From assembly GCA_016212795.1 (NCBI GenBank), contig JACRDT010000034.1:62001-126000 (forward strand): a stretch of DNA of 64,000 nucleotides, given 5' to 3'. Numbering within the stretch: the first letter of the stretch is position 1; the number at the start of each line of letters is the position of its first letter. The notes under the pieces were generated by a model. It was not told the DNA's origin and made no database searches. It worked only from the letters and a program-made list of their open reading frames with translations. The position numbers and the translations under genes were made by a program. Below are positions 30,555 to 39,174 of this stretch, piece after piece. The stretch is from Elusimicrobiota bacterium. GTDB taxonomy: Bacteria; Elusimicrobiota; Elusimicrobia; UBA1565; UBA9628.

Positions 30555-31505
30555 ATGGCCTTCCGCCCTCCCTGCCGTTCCTGGCCGTTCGCGCTCCTGC
30601 TGGCCCTGCCTTGCCAGGCTGCCGACTCAGACAAGCCCGCCGTCTCCAAGGACTCCTTCTCCTGCGAGCAGACCGTGGCCTACACGGCTTCCAGCGAGGA
30701 GAGCTTCAAGACCGCGCTGCAGAACGCCAAGAAGATGGCCTACGACAGGGCCCTGGAGGACAGCGGGAACGTCAACATCGCCTCGGTCCTGGTGGACAAG
30801 CGCGGCATCACCACCGCGGGCAAGTCCCACGAGTTCATCTCCAACTACATCTTCTCGTTCGCGGCCGCGCAGGGCGCCTGCAAGATGAAGGACTACAAGA
30901 TCGAGGAGGCTTCGGAGGGGGCGACGAAGTACTCCTTCAGGTTCGAGGGCACCCTGTCCTTCAAGGGCCGGCCCGATCCCGCCTTCGAGATCCGCTTCGA
31001 CGCCAAGGAGGGGGGGCCGCTGGGGCTCAACCAGCCGTCGTTCTTCGAGGGGGACCGCGTCCGGCTGCGCTTCTGGGTCACGAAGGAGTCCCACATCCAC
31101 CTGCTCGTCATCGACGCCGAGGAGAACGTCTACCTCCTCTACCCCAACAAGCGCGACGAGACGCCCGGGAAGCTCAAGGCCGGCGAGGTCTTCTCCTTCC
31201 CGCCCAAGGACAAGCCGGAGTGCCCGGACGACCAGCAGACGGTATTCCTCGGCGGCTGCGTCCCGCCGGTGAAGGCCGCTCTGCCCAGGGGGGTCGACGA
31301 GACAATCGAGTACCTGCACATCATCGCCACCAAGGACGACCAGCTCTTCACCGTCGCGGAGAGCTCGGAGACGAGCGTGGGGGAGGGCTACGAGCTGTTC
31401 TCGCTCAAGGACAAGCGCATCCTCCAGAAGCGGCTGGCCCAGTCGGACCGGGCCCGCTGGACCCAGAGGATCATCCCGTACCAGATCCAGAAACGGCAGG
31501 AGTGA
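30555..31505 (+). CDS. Exported DUF4384-domain protein
   Basis: A 316-residue exported protein. ATG 30555 starts a signal peptide (MAFRPPCRSWPFALLLALPCQA); the upstream in-frame ATG at 30474 gives a non-signal extension and was not used. The C-terminal half contains the DUF4384 pattern: FFEGDRVRLRFWVTKESHIHL, then VIDAEENVYLLYPN and an ELFSL element. This domain is found in many secreted or peptidase-associated proteins and has no agreed activity. The gene is four bases from the next lipoprotein gene, so they form a pair. Confidence 0.75.
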   Translation: MAFRPPCRSWPFALLLALPCQAADSDKPAVSKDSFSCEQTVAYTASSEESFKTALQNAKKMAYDRALEDSGNVNIASVLVDKRGITTAGKSHEFISNYIFSFAAAQGACKMKDYKIEEASEGATKYSFRFEGTLSFKGRPDPAFEIRFDAKEGGPLGLNQPSFFEGDRVRLRFWVTKESHIHLLVIDAEENVYLLYPNKRDETPGKLKAGEVFSFPPKDKPECPDDQQTVFLGGCVPPVKAALPRGVDETIEYLHIIATKDDQLFTVAESSETSVGEGYELFSLKDKRILQKRLAQSDRARWTQRIIPYQIQKRQE

Positions 31506-31509
31506 CGCT

Positions 31510-32163
31510 ATGAACTTGAGTCGGCTAGGGTTGGGCGTGCTGTTCTTGGCCGCGGGCTGCGCCGGAGGACGGCCTGCCGCCGGCGCGGCGGGGGGGAGCC
31601 GACCAGCTCCCGTGTACAGCGCCCCTCCCTCCAAGGCGAAGGCCGGGCCCGAGCCCGACTGGGTCATGAAGGGCGGGGGGGCGTTCCCCGGCGAGACCGG
31701 GACCGTCATCTACGGCGTGGGCATCACCAAGGCCATGGACGACCGCGACATCCAGCGCAAGACGTCGGCCGAGAGGGCCCGCCAGGAGGTCGCGGCCACC
31801 CTGAAGACCACGGTGGCCACGCTGACCAAGGACTACATGAAGGAGCACATCGACCTCTTCCGGCCCCAGAGCTCCGAGTCGGTCGATGTCGTCGAGCGCG
31901 TTGCCCAGACCGTCACCGAGGCCACCCTGCTCAACTGCCGCATCGTCGAGCGATGGGTGGACCCCACGGGCGCGCTCTATTCCCTGGCGCGCCTCGACCT
32001 CGACTCCAAGGTCTACGACACCTACAAGGCCAGCGTCGGGGAGGTCCTCCGCTCGAGCAGCGACGCGGTCGTCAAGGAGCGCGCCGCGGAGGCGTTCAAG
32101 GACCTCGACGCCGAGGTTGGCCGGCAGCAGGCGCGGGAGAAGGAGATCCTCAAGCTCAAGTAG
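31510..32163 (+). CDS. LPP20-like lipoprotein
   Basis: A 217-residue predicted outer-membrane or periplasmic lipoprotein. The lipobox is LAAGC at Cys17. After a Gly/Pro linker comes the LPP20/FlgO-type region: PDWVMKGGGAFPG, YGVGIT, then a long helix QRKTSAERARQEVAATLKTTV and a beta-rich WVDPTGALYSLARLDLD. It is paired with the DUF4384 gene, a common association for LPP20-type lipoproteins. The 3' end overlaps the convergent rfaE2 gene by eight bases. Confidence 0.78.
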   Translation: MNLSRLGLGVLFLAAGCAGGRPAAGAAGGSRPAPVYSAPPSKAKAGPEPDWVMKGGGAFPGETGTVIYGVGITKAMDDRDIQRKTSAERARQEVAATLKTTVATLTKDYMKEHIDLFRPQSSESVDVVERVAQTVTEATLLNCRIVERWVDPTGALYSLARLDLDSKVYDTYKASVGEVLRSSSDAVVKERAAEAFKDLDAEVGRQQAREKEILKLK

Positions 32164-32635
32164 CCGCTCTGAGCTTGCGGATGATCCCCGTCGTGGAGTA
32201 CCCTTTCTTGAGCGCGACCCTCACGACCCGGCGCGCGTGGCCGGCGCCGATGATCTCGCCCAGGGCGTAGTCCGCGCCCTTCACCAGCACGTCCGGCCGC
32301 AGGGCCTCTAGGAGCCTGGCGGGCGTGTCCTGGCCGAAGCCCACCACGGCGTCGACGCAGGCGAGCGCGGCGAGCACCGCCGCCCGGTCGCGCCACCTGT
32401 TGACCGGGCGCTCGGGGCCCTTGAGGCGGCGCACCGAGGCGTCGGAGTTGAGCCCGACGACGAGAGCGTCGCCCTTCGCGCGGGCCTTCCCGAGGAGCTC
32501 GACGTGCCCCGCGTGGAGGATGTCGAAGACGCCGTTGGTGAAGACCACCCTCCGGCGGTCCCGGCGCCAGCGGGCCACCAGGGCGCGCATCCGGGGCCAG
32601 GAGAGCGTGACGAGCGTCGCGTCCCTAGCGTGCAT
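32156..32635 (-). CDS. rfaE2: Heptose-1-phosphate adenylyltransferase (RfaE2 domain)
   Basis: Cytidylyltransferase-fold enzyme of 159 residues that makes ADP-heptose from D-glycero-beta-D-manno-heptose 1-phosphate for lipopolysaccharide core. The nucleotide site is TNGVFDILHAGHVELL (HxGH), followed by LNSDASVRRLKGPERPV and the C-terminal GYSTTGIIRKL. It is the stand-alone second domain of HldE; the kinase half is not in the window. It overlaps gmhA by 11 bases. Confidence 0.9.
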   Translation of the reverse strand: MHARDATLVTLSWPRMRALVARWRRDRRRVVFTNGVFDILHAGHVELLGKARAKGDALVVGLNSDASVRRLKGPERPVNRWRDRAAVLAALACVDAVVGFGQDTPARLLEALRPDVLVKGADYALGEIIGAGHARRVVRVALKKGYSTTGIIRKLRAAT

Positions 32636-33212
32636 CGCCTGGAAAAAGGGCGTCCTCGATGATGGAGGCCCAGATCTGGAGGATGGCGATGTGCGCCTCC
32701 TGGATGCGGGCGACGGTGGCCGACGGGACGCGCACGCAGACGTCCACCAGCCCCTTGAGCTTGCCGCCGCTACCTCCCGTCAGGCCGATGGTCCTGATCC
32801 GCAGGCGCCGGGCCGCCTCCGCGGCGAGCAGCACGTTGGGGGAGTCGCCCGAGGTCGAGATGGCGACGGCGGCGTCCCCGGCCTTGCCGTGGGCCTCGAG
32901 CTGGCGGCGGAAGACCTCCGGGTACCCGAAGTCGTTGGCGATGGCGGTGAGGTTGGCGGGGTTGACCGTCAGCGCGAGCGCGTCGATGGGCGGGCGGTTG
33001 CGGGCGTACCGGCCGACGAGCTCCGAGGCGAAGTTGAGCGCGTCGCACGCCGACCCGCCGTTGCCGAAGCTGATGATCTTCCCGCCGTCCTTGAGCGTCT
33101 CGAGCATGAGGCGGGCGGCCTCGGCGATGTCCGCCGCCCGGCGGCCGGTCGCCGCCAGCACGCGGGAGCTCGTCGCCAGCTGGGCCGAGATGTTCCTCTT
33201 CAGGTCGCGCAT
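32625..33212 (-). CDS. gmhA: Phosphoheptose isomerase GmhA
   Basis: SIS-domain isomerase of 195 residues that converts sedoheptulose 7-phosphate to D-glycero-D-manno-heptose 7-phosphate, the first step of ADP-heptose synthesis. Family segments are ISFGNGGSACDALNFASELVGRY, AISTSGDSPNVL and GGKLKGLVDVCVRVPS, and QEAHIAILQ near the end. ATG 33212 was chosen from the family N-terminus; the start overlaps the 3' end of accC by 13 bases. It adjoins rfaE2, the next gene of the same pathway. Confidence 0.93.
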   Translation of the reverse strand: MRDLKRNISAQLATSSRVLAATGRRAADIAEAARLMLETLKDGGKIISFGNGGSACDALNFASELVGRYARNRPPIDALALTVNPANLTAIANDFGYPEVFRRQLEAHGKAGDAAVAISTSGDSPNVLLAAEAARRLRIRTIGLTGGSGGKLKGLVDVCVRVPSATVARIQEAHIAILQIWASIIEDALFPGDAR

Positions 33213-34543
33213 GACGTCGCCTCGATGAACCGGGTGTCGAACTTGCCGTCCCGGAAGACCGGGTGGGCAAGCACCTTCTGGTGGAAGGGGATCGTCGTCT
33301 TGATGCCGCCCACCTCGAACTCGCGCAGGGCCCGCAGCCCGCGGGCGATCGCGCCGGCGCGGTCGGGGGCCGAGACGATGAGCTTGGCGAGCAGGCTGTC
33401 GTAGTAGCTGGGCACGGTGTAGCCGGCGTAGAGGTGCGTGTCCACCCGCACCCCGGGGCCGCCGGGCAGGGACAACCGCTCGACCGTCCCCGGGCAGGGG
33501 GCAAAGTCCCTGTCGGGGTCCTCGGCGTTGATGCGGTGCTCGATGGCGTGGCAGCGGATCTCGCCGGCCCGCTCGGGCGCGACCGGGAGCTGCTCGCCCG
33601 CGGCGAGCCTGATCTGGATGTCGACCAGGTCGAGCCCCGTCACCAGCTCCGTCACGGGGTGCTCGACCTGAAGGCGGGTGTTCACCTCCATGAAGTAGAA
33701 GCTCCCGTCCGTGTCGAGAAGAAACTCCACCGTTCCCACGGTGGAGTAGCCTGAGGCCTTTGCCAGCGAGCATGCGGCTTCTTGCATCCGTCGGCGTATC
33801 TCGGGAGTGACCGCCGGGGATGGGGATTCCTCGATCAGTTTCTGATGGCGCCGCTGGACCGTGCAGTCTCTCTCGGGAAAGGCAACGACGCCGCCGACTT
33901 CGTCGGCGGCTATTTGGATCTCCACGTGGCGGGGGTGCTCGATGAACTTCTCGAGGTAGACCGAGTCGTCCTTGAAGGCGGACTTGGCCTCGGCCTTGGC
34001 CATGCGCAGCTGCGCCTCGAGGTCCTTGGGGTCCCGGACCAGGCGCAGGCCCTTGCCGCCGCCGCCGGCCGCGGCCTTGACCATGACCGGGAAGCCCACC
34101 TGGTGGGCTTCCTTCATGAAATCCTCTCCCAGGAGCCCCATGCTGCCCGGGACCACGGGGACCTTGGCCCGCCTGGCGAGCTCGCGGGCGGCGCTCTTGA
34201 ACCCCAGGTTGCGGATGGCCTGGGGCTTGGGCCCGATGAACACGAGCCCCTTGTCCTGGCAGGCCTGGCAGAAGTCGGCGTTCTCGGCCAGGAACCCGTA
34301 GCCGGGGTGGACGGCCTCGGCCTTCGTCACGGCCGCGGCGCTCAGGATGGCGTCGACGTTCAGGTAGCTGCCCGCGGCCTGGGCGGGGCCGATGCAGACG
34401 GCCTCGTCGGCGAGCCGGACGTGCAGGGATTCCCTGTCCGCCTCGGAGTACACGGCGACCGACTTGATGCCCCGGTCCCGGCAGGCCCTGATGACCCGGA
34501 CCGAGATCTCCGACCTGTTGGCGACGAGGATCTTCTTGAACAT
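33200..34543 (-). CDS. accC: Biotin carboxylase, acetyl-CoA carboxylase subunit
   Basis: ATP-grasp enzyme of 447 residues that carboxylates the biotin carrier in the first step of fatty acid synthesis. The sequence begins MFKKILVANRSEISVRVIRAC. The ATP-grasp loop is KAAAGGGGKGLRLV, followed by ERDCTVQRRHQKLIEESPSPA and the catalytic MEVNTRLQVEHPVTE. Bases about 33725-33912 show lower GC, less biased codon use and two perfect 9-bp hairpins, though the encoded protein is normal. It lies between accB-like and gmhA in one operon. Confidence 0.95.
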   Translation of the reverse strand: MFKKILVANRSEISVRVIRACRDRGIKSVAVYSEADRESLHVRLADEAVCIGPAQAAGSYLNVDAILSAAAVTKAEAVHPGYGFLAENADFCQACQDKGLVFIGPKPQAIRNLGFKSAARELARRAKVPVVPGSMGLLGEDFMKEAHQVGFPVMVKAAAGGGGKGLRLVRDPKDLEAQLRMAKAEAKSAFKDDSVYLEKFIEHPRHVEIQIAADEVGGVVAFPERDCTVQRRHQKLIEESPSPAVTPEIRRRMQEAACSLAKASGYSTVGTVEFLLDTDGSFYFMEVNTRLQVEHPVTELVTGLDLVDIQIRLAAGEQLPVAPERAGEIRCHAIEHRINAEDPDRDFAPCPGTVERLSLPGGPGVRVDTHLYAGYTVPSYYDSLLAKLIVSAPDRAGAIARGLRALREFEVGGIKTTIPFHQKVLAHPVFRDGKFDTRFIEATSCAT

Positions 34544-34551
34544 TCGTGGTC

Positions 34552-34944
34552 CTAGGGCGTCGCGTTCAGGAAGAACAAGGGCTGCCCGTACTGCACCGTC
34601 TGCCCGGCCTCGACGCAGACGCTCAGGACGACGCCCGCGCAGGGCGCCTCCACCCGCGCGGGCTTGCCCGCGCCTTCCACCAGGCCCAGCAGGTCGCCCT
34701 TGGCGACCGGCTGGCCCTGGGCCGCGCGCTTCGGGGCGCCGGGCTCGTTCCACTGGAAGACGCCCACGCCGGGGCAGGGCACGGCGGTCAGGTGGCGGCC
34801 GGGGAAGCTGCAGACCGCTCTGGCGGGGGAGGGGGTCTTGGAGTACGAGAAGCTCTTGCCGCCCTCTTTGTAGCTCAGCTCCACCAGGTCCGTCGACTTG
34901 GCCCAATCCATCACGGCGTCGATCTCGTGCTTGTCCATGGTCAT
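34552..34944 (-). CDS. AccB-like carrier protein with altered biotin site
   Basis: A 130-residue protein placed directly before accC where accB normally lies. Residues about 50-130 form a lipoyl/biotinyl-type beta barrel: CPGVGVFQWN, then GQPVAKGDLLGLVEGAGKPARVE, APCAGVVLSVCVEAGQTVQ and GQPLFFLN. The usual EAMKM biotinylation motif is replaced by EGAGKPAR, with glycine at the expected lysine position and a lysine one residue later. It may be biotinylated on the shifted lysine, or may be a non-biotinylated paralogue. Two starts are possible: ATG 34944 (overlaps the cdd stop) and ATG 34938 (better spaced from GAGGGAG). Confidence 0.75.
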   Translation of the reverse strand: MTMDKHEIDAVMDWAKSTDLVELSYKEGGKSFSYSKTPSPARAVCSFPGRHLTAVPCPGVGVFQWNEPGAPKRAAQGQPVAKGDLLGLVEGAGKPARVEAPCAGVVLSVCVEAGQTVQYGQPLFFLNATP

Positions 34945-35435
34945 CTCCCTCGTGAGGATCTCTTCTTTTTCTTCTTGTCGTTGTTGCGCGCGGTGTTGCG
35001 GGGGTGCGCCGGCGACGACAGCAGCCCCGAGGCCAGCGGGTCGAACGGCGACGGGAGCATGGAGAAGACCTTGGTCTTCGTCACGGTGTGCCGGCGGGAG
35101 TCGGCGCTGACGTTGACGAGGTACAGGATGGTGTCCCTGGTGGAGAACTCCAGCATCACCTGGCGGCAGGCCCCGCAGGGCTTGGCGGAGGTCCCCACGA
35201 CGCAGATCGCCTTCATCTCCCGCTGGTTGCGGCTCACCGCGTTGAAGATGGCGGTCCGCTCGGCGCAGATGGAGAGGCCGTAGGAGGCGTTCTCCACGTT
35301 GCAGCCGGCGAAGATCCTGCCGGACGCCGTCAGCACCGAGGCGCCCACGCGGTAGCGGGAATAGGGGCAGTAGGCGTTCTTCCTGGCCGACAGCGCGATG
35401 TCGATGAGCCTCGCGATTTCCTTGGTGGTTTTCAC
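34941..35435 (-). CDS. cdd: Cytidine deaminase
   Basis: Zinc enzyme of the pyrimidine salvage pathway, 164 residues. The CDA signature is C57-A-E59 (in SICAERTA) with C87 and C90 in PCGACRQVM; asparagine and glutamate of CNVENASYG bind the ribose. The catalytic part ends near residue 125. A 40-residue extension rich in Pro, Ser, Lys and Arg follows and ends in a run of basic residues; it is unusual for the family. It starts with GTG, overlapping the mtnP stop as GTGA. Confidence 0.9.
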   Translation of the reverse strand: MKTTKEIARLIDIALSARKNAYCPYSRYRVGASVLTASGRIFAGCNVENASYGLSICAERTAIFNAVSRNQREMKAICVVGTSAKPCGACRQVMLEFSTRDTILYLVNVSADSRRHTVTKTKVFSMLPSPFDPLASGLLSSPAHPRNTARNNDKKKKKRSSRGR

Positions 35436-36349
35436 TTGTCTCCCCCCTCGACGTATTTCCCGATGATGAACCTCAGCTTCTGCACGGTCCTCTTGTCCAT
35501 CGCGTTCGGGTCGGTGAACAGGGCGCCCTCCATGGCCTTGGCGCAGGCGCAGTCGCGCGGGAGGGCGGCCAGCCTGGGGATGGCCGCCTCCAGCATCCGG
35601 AGGGCGTTGGCGATGTTGGCGGAGAGGTTCTCGACAACCTTGGAGGTCGAGACCTCCTCCCCGGGCTTCCAGCAGTCGTAGTCGGTGATCATGGTCGCGC
35701 TCGTGTAGCAGATCTCCGCTTCGCGGGCGAGCTTGGCCTCGGGGAGCGCCGTCATGCCGATGACCGAGTAGCCCATCCGCCGGTGGAACTCCGACTCGGC
35801 CAGGGTCGAGAAGAGGGGGCCTTCCATGCAGGCGTAGGTGCCGCCCCGGTGGGCGGTGATCCCGAGGCTCTTGGCCGCCTCGTAGAGGAGGTCGGTCTGC
35901 CCGGGGCAGAAGGGCTGGGCGAACGCCGCGTGGGCGACGACCCCCCCGCCGAAGAAGGTGGCCCGGCGGTGCTTGGTCTCGTCGACGATCTGGTCCGGGA
36001 AGAAGAAGTGCCTCGGCGCGATCTCCTCCTTGAGGGAGCCCACGGCGCCGAGCCCCACGATGCGTTCGACGCCCAGGGTCTTGAGGGCGTAGATGTTGGC
36101 CCGGGAGTTGACCTCCGTGGGCAGCAGCACGTGGCCCTTGCCGTGGCGGGGGAGGAAGGCGCAGCGCACGCCGTCGAGGTCGCCGAGGAGGATGGGCCCC
36201 GAATGCTTCCCGAAGGGCGTCTTCAGGCTCAGCTCCCGGCGGCCGGACAGGCGGTCCCAGGCGTAGAAGCCGCTGCCGCCGATGACGGCTATTCGCAAGC
36301 CTCCCCCGCGGGGAGGCGCGCAGTTGTGGGGGTGAGAGGTCGTTTTCAT
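35432..36349 (-). CDS. mtnP: S-methyl-5'-thioadenosine phosphorylase
   Basis: Purine-nucleoside phosphorylase-family enzyme of 305 residues in methionine salvage, which cleaves methylthioadenosine to adenine and methylthioribose 1-phosphate. Motifs include AVIGGSGFY, LPTEVNSRANIYALKTLG, YACMEGPLFSTLAE and EAKLAREAEICYTSATMITDYD. ATG 36349 has a strong Shine-Dalgarno (AAGGAGAT), and its first 17 codons come from a degenerate family A repeat. A TTG at 36298 would start right at the conserved domain but lacks a ribosome site. It is coupled to cdd (GTGA). Confidence 0.93.
   Translation of the reverse strand: MKTTSHPHNCAPPRGGGLRIAVIGGSGFYAWDRLSGRRELSLKTPFGKHSGPILLGDLDGVRCAFLPRHGKGHVLLPTEVNSRANIYALKTLGVERIVGLGAVGSLKEEIAPRHFFFPDQIVDETKHRRATFFGGGVVAHAAFAQPFCPGQTDLLYEAAKSLGITAHRGGTYACMEGPLFSTLAESEFHRRMGYSVIGMTALPEAKLAREAEICYTSATMITDYDCWKPGEEVSTSKVVENLSANIANALRMLEAAIPRLAALPRDCACAKAMEGALFTDPNAMDKRTVQKLRFIIGKYVEGGDK
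36299..36349 (-). repeat. Degenerate family A repeat forming the mtnP N-terminus (copy 5)
   Basis: Read on the minus strand it begins ATGAAAACGACC and ends in a CCTCCCC/GGGGAGG hairpin (36300-36316). It matches the order of the family A consensus (ATGAAACGGC..., C run, CGCG, G run), though with many changes. It encodes MKTTSHPHNCAPPRGGG. Confidence 0.6.
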
Positions 36350-36363
36350 GCAGTATCTCCTTC

Positions 36364-36747
36364 CTAAGGCACGTATCCTCCCAGGGGCAGGAGCTCCTTG
36401 ATGAGCTCGTCGAGTTGCGGCAGCGGGATGGGCTTGTGGATGAAGCGGGTCTTGGGGTCGTTGGGGAGCAGGGGCTTGAGCTTCTCGTACGGGTGGGCGG
36501 AGATGAAGATGATGGGGATGCCCGCCGTCTTCGGGTCGTTCTGGAGCACCTTGTAGGCGGCCGAGCCGTAGGCCCCTGGCATCTGGATGTCCGTGATGAT
36601 GAGGTGCGGCTTGTGCTCCGCCGCCTTCTGGGCGAGCTGGTAGCCGTCGTTGACCACGAGCACCCGGTGGTTCTTCGACCGGAGGTAGTCGCCGAGCAGC
36701 TCCGTGATGTCCGGGTTGTCGTCGGCGAGCAGGATCTGCGCGATCAT
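36364..36747 (-). CDS. Stand-alone response regulator receiver protein
   Basis: A 127-residue single-domain CheY-like receiver. The acidic pocket is D9, D10, the phosphoacceptor is D53 in LIITDIQMPG, the switch serine is in FISAHP and the conserved lysine is K105 in HKPIPL. There is no output domain, so it probably works through protein contacts or a separate effector. ATG 36747 immediately follows a family A repeat; the longer frame to 36792 reads into the repeat and was rejected. A histidine kinase lies at 44734 but is not adjacent. Confidence 0.85.
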   Translation of the reverse strand: MIAQILLADDNPDITELLGDYLRSKNHRVLVVNDGYQLAQKAAEHKPHLIITDIQMPGAYGSAAYKVLQNDPKTAGIPIIFISAHPYEKLKPLLPNDPKTRFIHKPIPLPQLDELIKELLPLGGYVP

Positions 36748-36748
36748 A

Positions 36749-36806
36749 TCACTTGCCTCCCCCAGGGGGAGGCAAGTAGTCGTGGGGGCCAATGCCGTTT
36801 CATCAG
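36749..36806 (+). repeat. Family A repeat between glyA and the receiver gene (copy 6)
   Basis: TCACTTGCCTCCCCC / GGGGGAGGCAAGTAG hairpin, then a G-rich run, GCCAATGCCGTTTCATCA. In the transcribed (minus) direction it begins with TGATGAAACGGCAT, whose TGA is the glyA stop codon, and ends two bases before the receiver ATG. It fills the whole gap between the two genes. Confidence 0.85.
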
Positions 36807-38071
36807 TCTCTCCCCTCCATCCTCTTGACCCTCGCCGGGTAGATCGGGAACCGCCGGCACAGCGCCTTGACCTTGGCCTTGATCGCCTTAAGAAGCTTCT
36901 CGTCGTTTTTGGCCGCGATCGCGTCGTCGATCCACTGCGCGATCTTGTCCATCTCCTTGAGGCCCATGCCCCGGGTCGTGACCGCTGGCGTGCCGAGGCG
37001 GATGCCGGAGCCGACGAAGGGTTTCTGGGGGTCGAACGGGATGGTGTTCTTGTTGACGGTGATGCCCGCCTTGTCGAGGGAGGCCTCCGCTTCCTTGCCG
37101 GTCGTGTTCTTGGGCCGCAGGTCCGCCGAGAAGAGGTGGCAGTCCGTGCCCCCGGCGACGATGCGGAAGCCCAGGCCCGCCATGGCCGAGGCCAGCCGCC
37201 GGGCGTTGGCCAGGACGCCGGCCTGGTAGTCCTTGAAGTCCGGCCGGAGCGCCTCGCCGAGGCAGACGGCCTTGGCGGCGACGACGTGCATCAGGGGGCC
37301 GCCCTGGTTGCCCGGGAAGTTCATGGAGTTGAGGGCCTTGCCGTAGGCCGCCTTGCCCACGATGAGGCCGCCGCGCGGGCCGCGCAGGGTCTTGTGGGTG
37401 GTCGTGGTGACGACGTCGGCGTGCGGCACCGGGGAGGGGTAGAGGCCCGCCGCGATGAGCCCCGCGTAGTGCGCCATGTCCACGACCAGGAACGCCTTCC
37501 AGGCGTCGGCCATCCTCTTGAACCGCGCCCAGTCGAACACGCGCGAGTAGTTGGAGGCTCCGGCCATGATGAGCTTGGGCCGGTGCTGCTCCACGAGCTT
37601 CTCGGCCTCGTCGTAGTCGAGGAGCTCGGTCTCGGGGCTCACGTTCATGGTGAGGATGTTGAAGTAGCGGCCGGAGAAGTTGAGGGGGTGGCCGTGCGAG
37701 AGGTGCCCGCCGTGGGACAGGTTGAGGCCGAGGATGGAGTCCCCCGGCTTGATGAGCGCGAGGTAGGCGGTGATGTTGGCCGTGGTCCCTGAGTGGGGCT
37801 GGACGTTGGCGAACTCGGCGCCGAAGAGCGTCTTGGCGCGCTCGATGGCGACCTGCTCGGCGGCGTCCACGAACTCGCAGCCGCCGTAGTAGCGCTTGCC
37901 GGGGTAGCCCTCGGCGTACTTGTTGGTCAGCACCGAGCCCTGCGCCTCGAGGACCGCCTCGGAGACGTAGTTCTCGGAGGCGATGAGCTCGAGGTTGTCG
38001 GCCTGCCGGAGCGTCTCGCCGGCGATGGCGCGGTGGATCTCCGGGTCCCTGCTCTTGAGGTTCATGCTCAT
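36803..38071 (-). CDS. glyA: Serine hydroxymethyltransferase
   Basis: PLP enzyme of 422 residues that interconverts serine and glycine with tetrahydrofolate. Landmarks are [51 protein letters not shown], the PLP-lysine loop [14 protein letters not shown], and [22 protein letters not shown]. Start ATG 38071 overlaps the tsaC-phosphatase stop (ATGA); ATG 38065 is nearly equivalent. The stop TGA lies inside the family A repeat that follows. Neighbouring tsaC/phosphatase genes are a common partner set. Confidence 0.96.
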   Translation of the reverse strand: MSMNLKSRDPEIHRAIAGETLRQADNLELIASENYVSEAVLEAQGSVLTNKYAEGYPGKRYYGGCEFVDAAEQVAIERAKTLFGAEFANVQPHSGTTANITAYLALIKPGDSILGLNLSHGGHLSHGHPLNFSGRYFNILTMNVSPETELLDYDEAEKLVEQHRPKLIMAGASNYSRVFDWARFKRMADAWKAFLVVDMAHYAGLIAAGLYPSPVPHADVVTTTTHKTLRGPRGGLIVGKAAYGKALNSMNFPGNQGGPLMHVVAAKAVCLGEALRPDFKDYQAGVLANARRLASAMAGLGFRIVAGGTDCHLFSADLRPKNTTGKEAEASLDKAGITVNKNTIPFDPQKPFVGSGIRLGTPAVTTRGMGLKEMDKIAQWIDDAIAAKNDEKLLKAIKAKVKALCRRFPIYPARVKRMEGRD

Positions 38072-39174
38072 AGTCGTGATCGCTCCAGCACGGCTTGGAC
38101 GGCCTTGGCCAGCTTGTCGCGGCAGGCCGCGTAGACCCCCTCGGCCTGGCCGATGGGGTCCTCGACGTTCGGCTCGGCGAGGTCGGCGTAGCGGCCGAGG
38201 ACGTGCACCTTCCCGCCGTACTCCGGGTACCGATCGATGACGTCCTCCAGGTGCTCGTCGGTCATGGCCAGCGCCATGTCCGCCCAGCGCAGCAGCTCCC
38301 TGCTGACCAGCTGGGGCACGTGGTCGAAACGGGCGATCCCGACGCCCCCGAGGACGGCGTAGACCTCCTTGGGAACCTCGAAGTACCGCTCCGCGGCCAC
38401 CCCGCAGGAGCGCGACTCGAGGCTCAGCGAGCGGTCGTCCGAGAGCTTGGCGAGCAGCTTCTCCGCCATGAGGCTGCGGCAGGTGTTGCCCGTGCAGATG
38501 AAGAGGAAGCGCTTCGGGGGGGTGGTCGGCGGCGGCCCATGGACCTTGCTCAGGACGGCGCGGATTTCGTCGGAGCCGATGGCGCCCTCCCGGAGGATGC
38601 GGACCGGGTCCTGGGAGGCGTCGACCACGGTGGACTCCTTGCCCGGGACCCGCCCCGCGTCGATGATGACGTCGACCAGGTCGCCGAAGTGCTTGACGAC
38701 GTCCGCGCCGTCGCGCAGCGCCGGCGCGCCGGAGGGGTTGGCGCTCGTCGATGCCCAGGGCACGCCCGAATCCTCGAGGCACCTCAGGATGACGGGGTGG
38801 GACGGGACCCTGACGGCCACGGTGGCGTGCCCTGGGAACGACAGGACCTCGCCTTCCTTGGTCGGTTTGAGCGCCAGGGTCAGCGCCCCCGGCCACCACC
38901 GCTCGGCTAGCGCGGCGGCCGCGGGCGTCCATTGGATCCAGCGGCCGGCGGCCTGAGCGGAGGCGACCAGGATGGGCAGGGGCTTGCGGCCGTCGCGGCC
39001 CTTGATCTCGTAGATCTTGTGCGCGACGGCCTTGACCAGGCCGGTGGAGCCCAGGCCGTAGACGGTGTCCGTCGGGAAGGCCACGACCTTGCAGGAGCGG
39101 ACCGCGTCGGACACGAGCCGGACGGCGTCGTCGGGGATGGGGGCGCCCGCCTCGAGCCTGATGACCCGGGTCAT
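38068..39174 (-). CDS. TsaC/Sua5 threonylcarbamoyl-AMP synthase fused to low-molecular-weight phosphatase
   Basis: A 368-residue fusion. Residues about 1-205 are a YrdC/TsaC domain that makes threonylcarbamoyl-AMP for the t6A base of ANN-decoding tRNAs: [43 protein letters not shown] linker of about 15 residues ([12 protein letters not shown]) leads to a low-molecular-weight tyrosine/arginine phosphatase with P-loop CTGNTCRS at residues 227-234, then [13 protein letters not shown] and a final catalytic-aspartate-type segment NVEDPIGQ. In Bacillus these are adjacent separate genes next to glyA, so a gene fusion fits. ATG 39174 overlaps the rsmI stop as ATGA. Confidence 0.9.
   Translation of the reverse strand: MTRVIRLEAGAPIPDDAVRLVSDAVRSCKVVAFPTDTVYGLGSTGLVKAVAHKIYEIKGRDGRKPLPILVASAQAAGRWIQWTPAAAALAERWWPGALTLALKPTKEGEVLSFPGHATVAVRVPSHPVILRCLEDSGVPWASTSANPSGAPALRDGADVVKHFGDLVDVIIDAGRVPGKESTVVDASQDPVRILREGAIGSDEIRAVLSKVHGPPPTTPPKRFLFICTGNTCRSLMAEKLLAKLSDDRSLSLESRSCGVAAERYFEVPKEVYAVLGGVGIARFDHVPQLVSRELLRWADMALAMTDEHLEDVIDRYPEYGGKVHVLGRYADLAEPNVEDPIGQAEGVYAACRDKLAKAVQAVLERSRL

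Noticed and set aside
36750..36792. Upstream start of the receiver protein (MAPTTTCLPLGEASD...)
   Set aside because: These codons are family A repeat sequence without a ribosome site. The receiver domain starts at ATG 36747.
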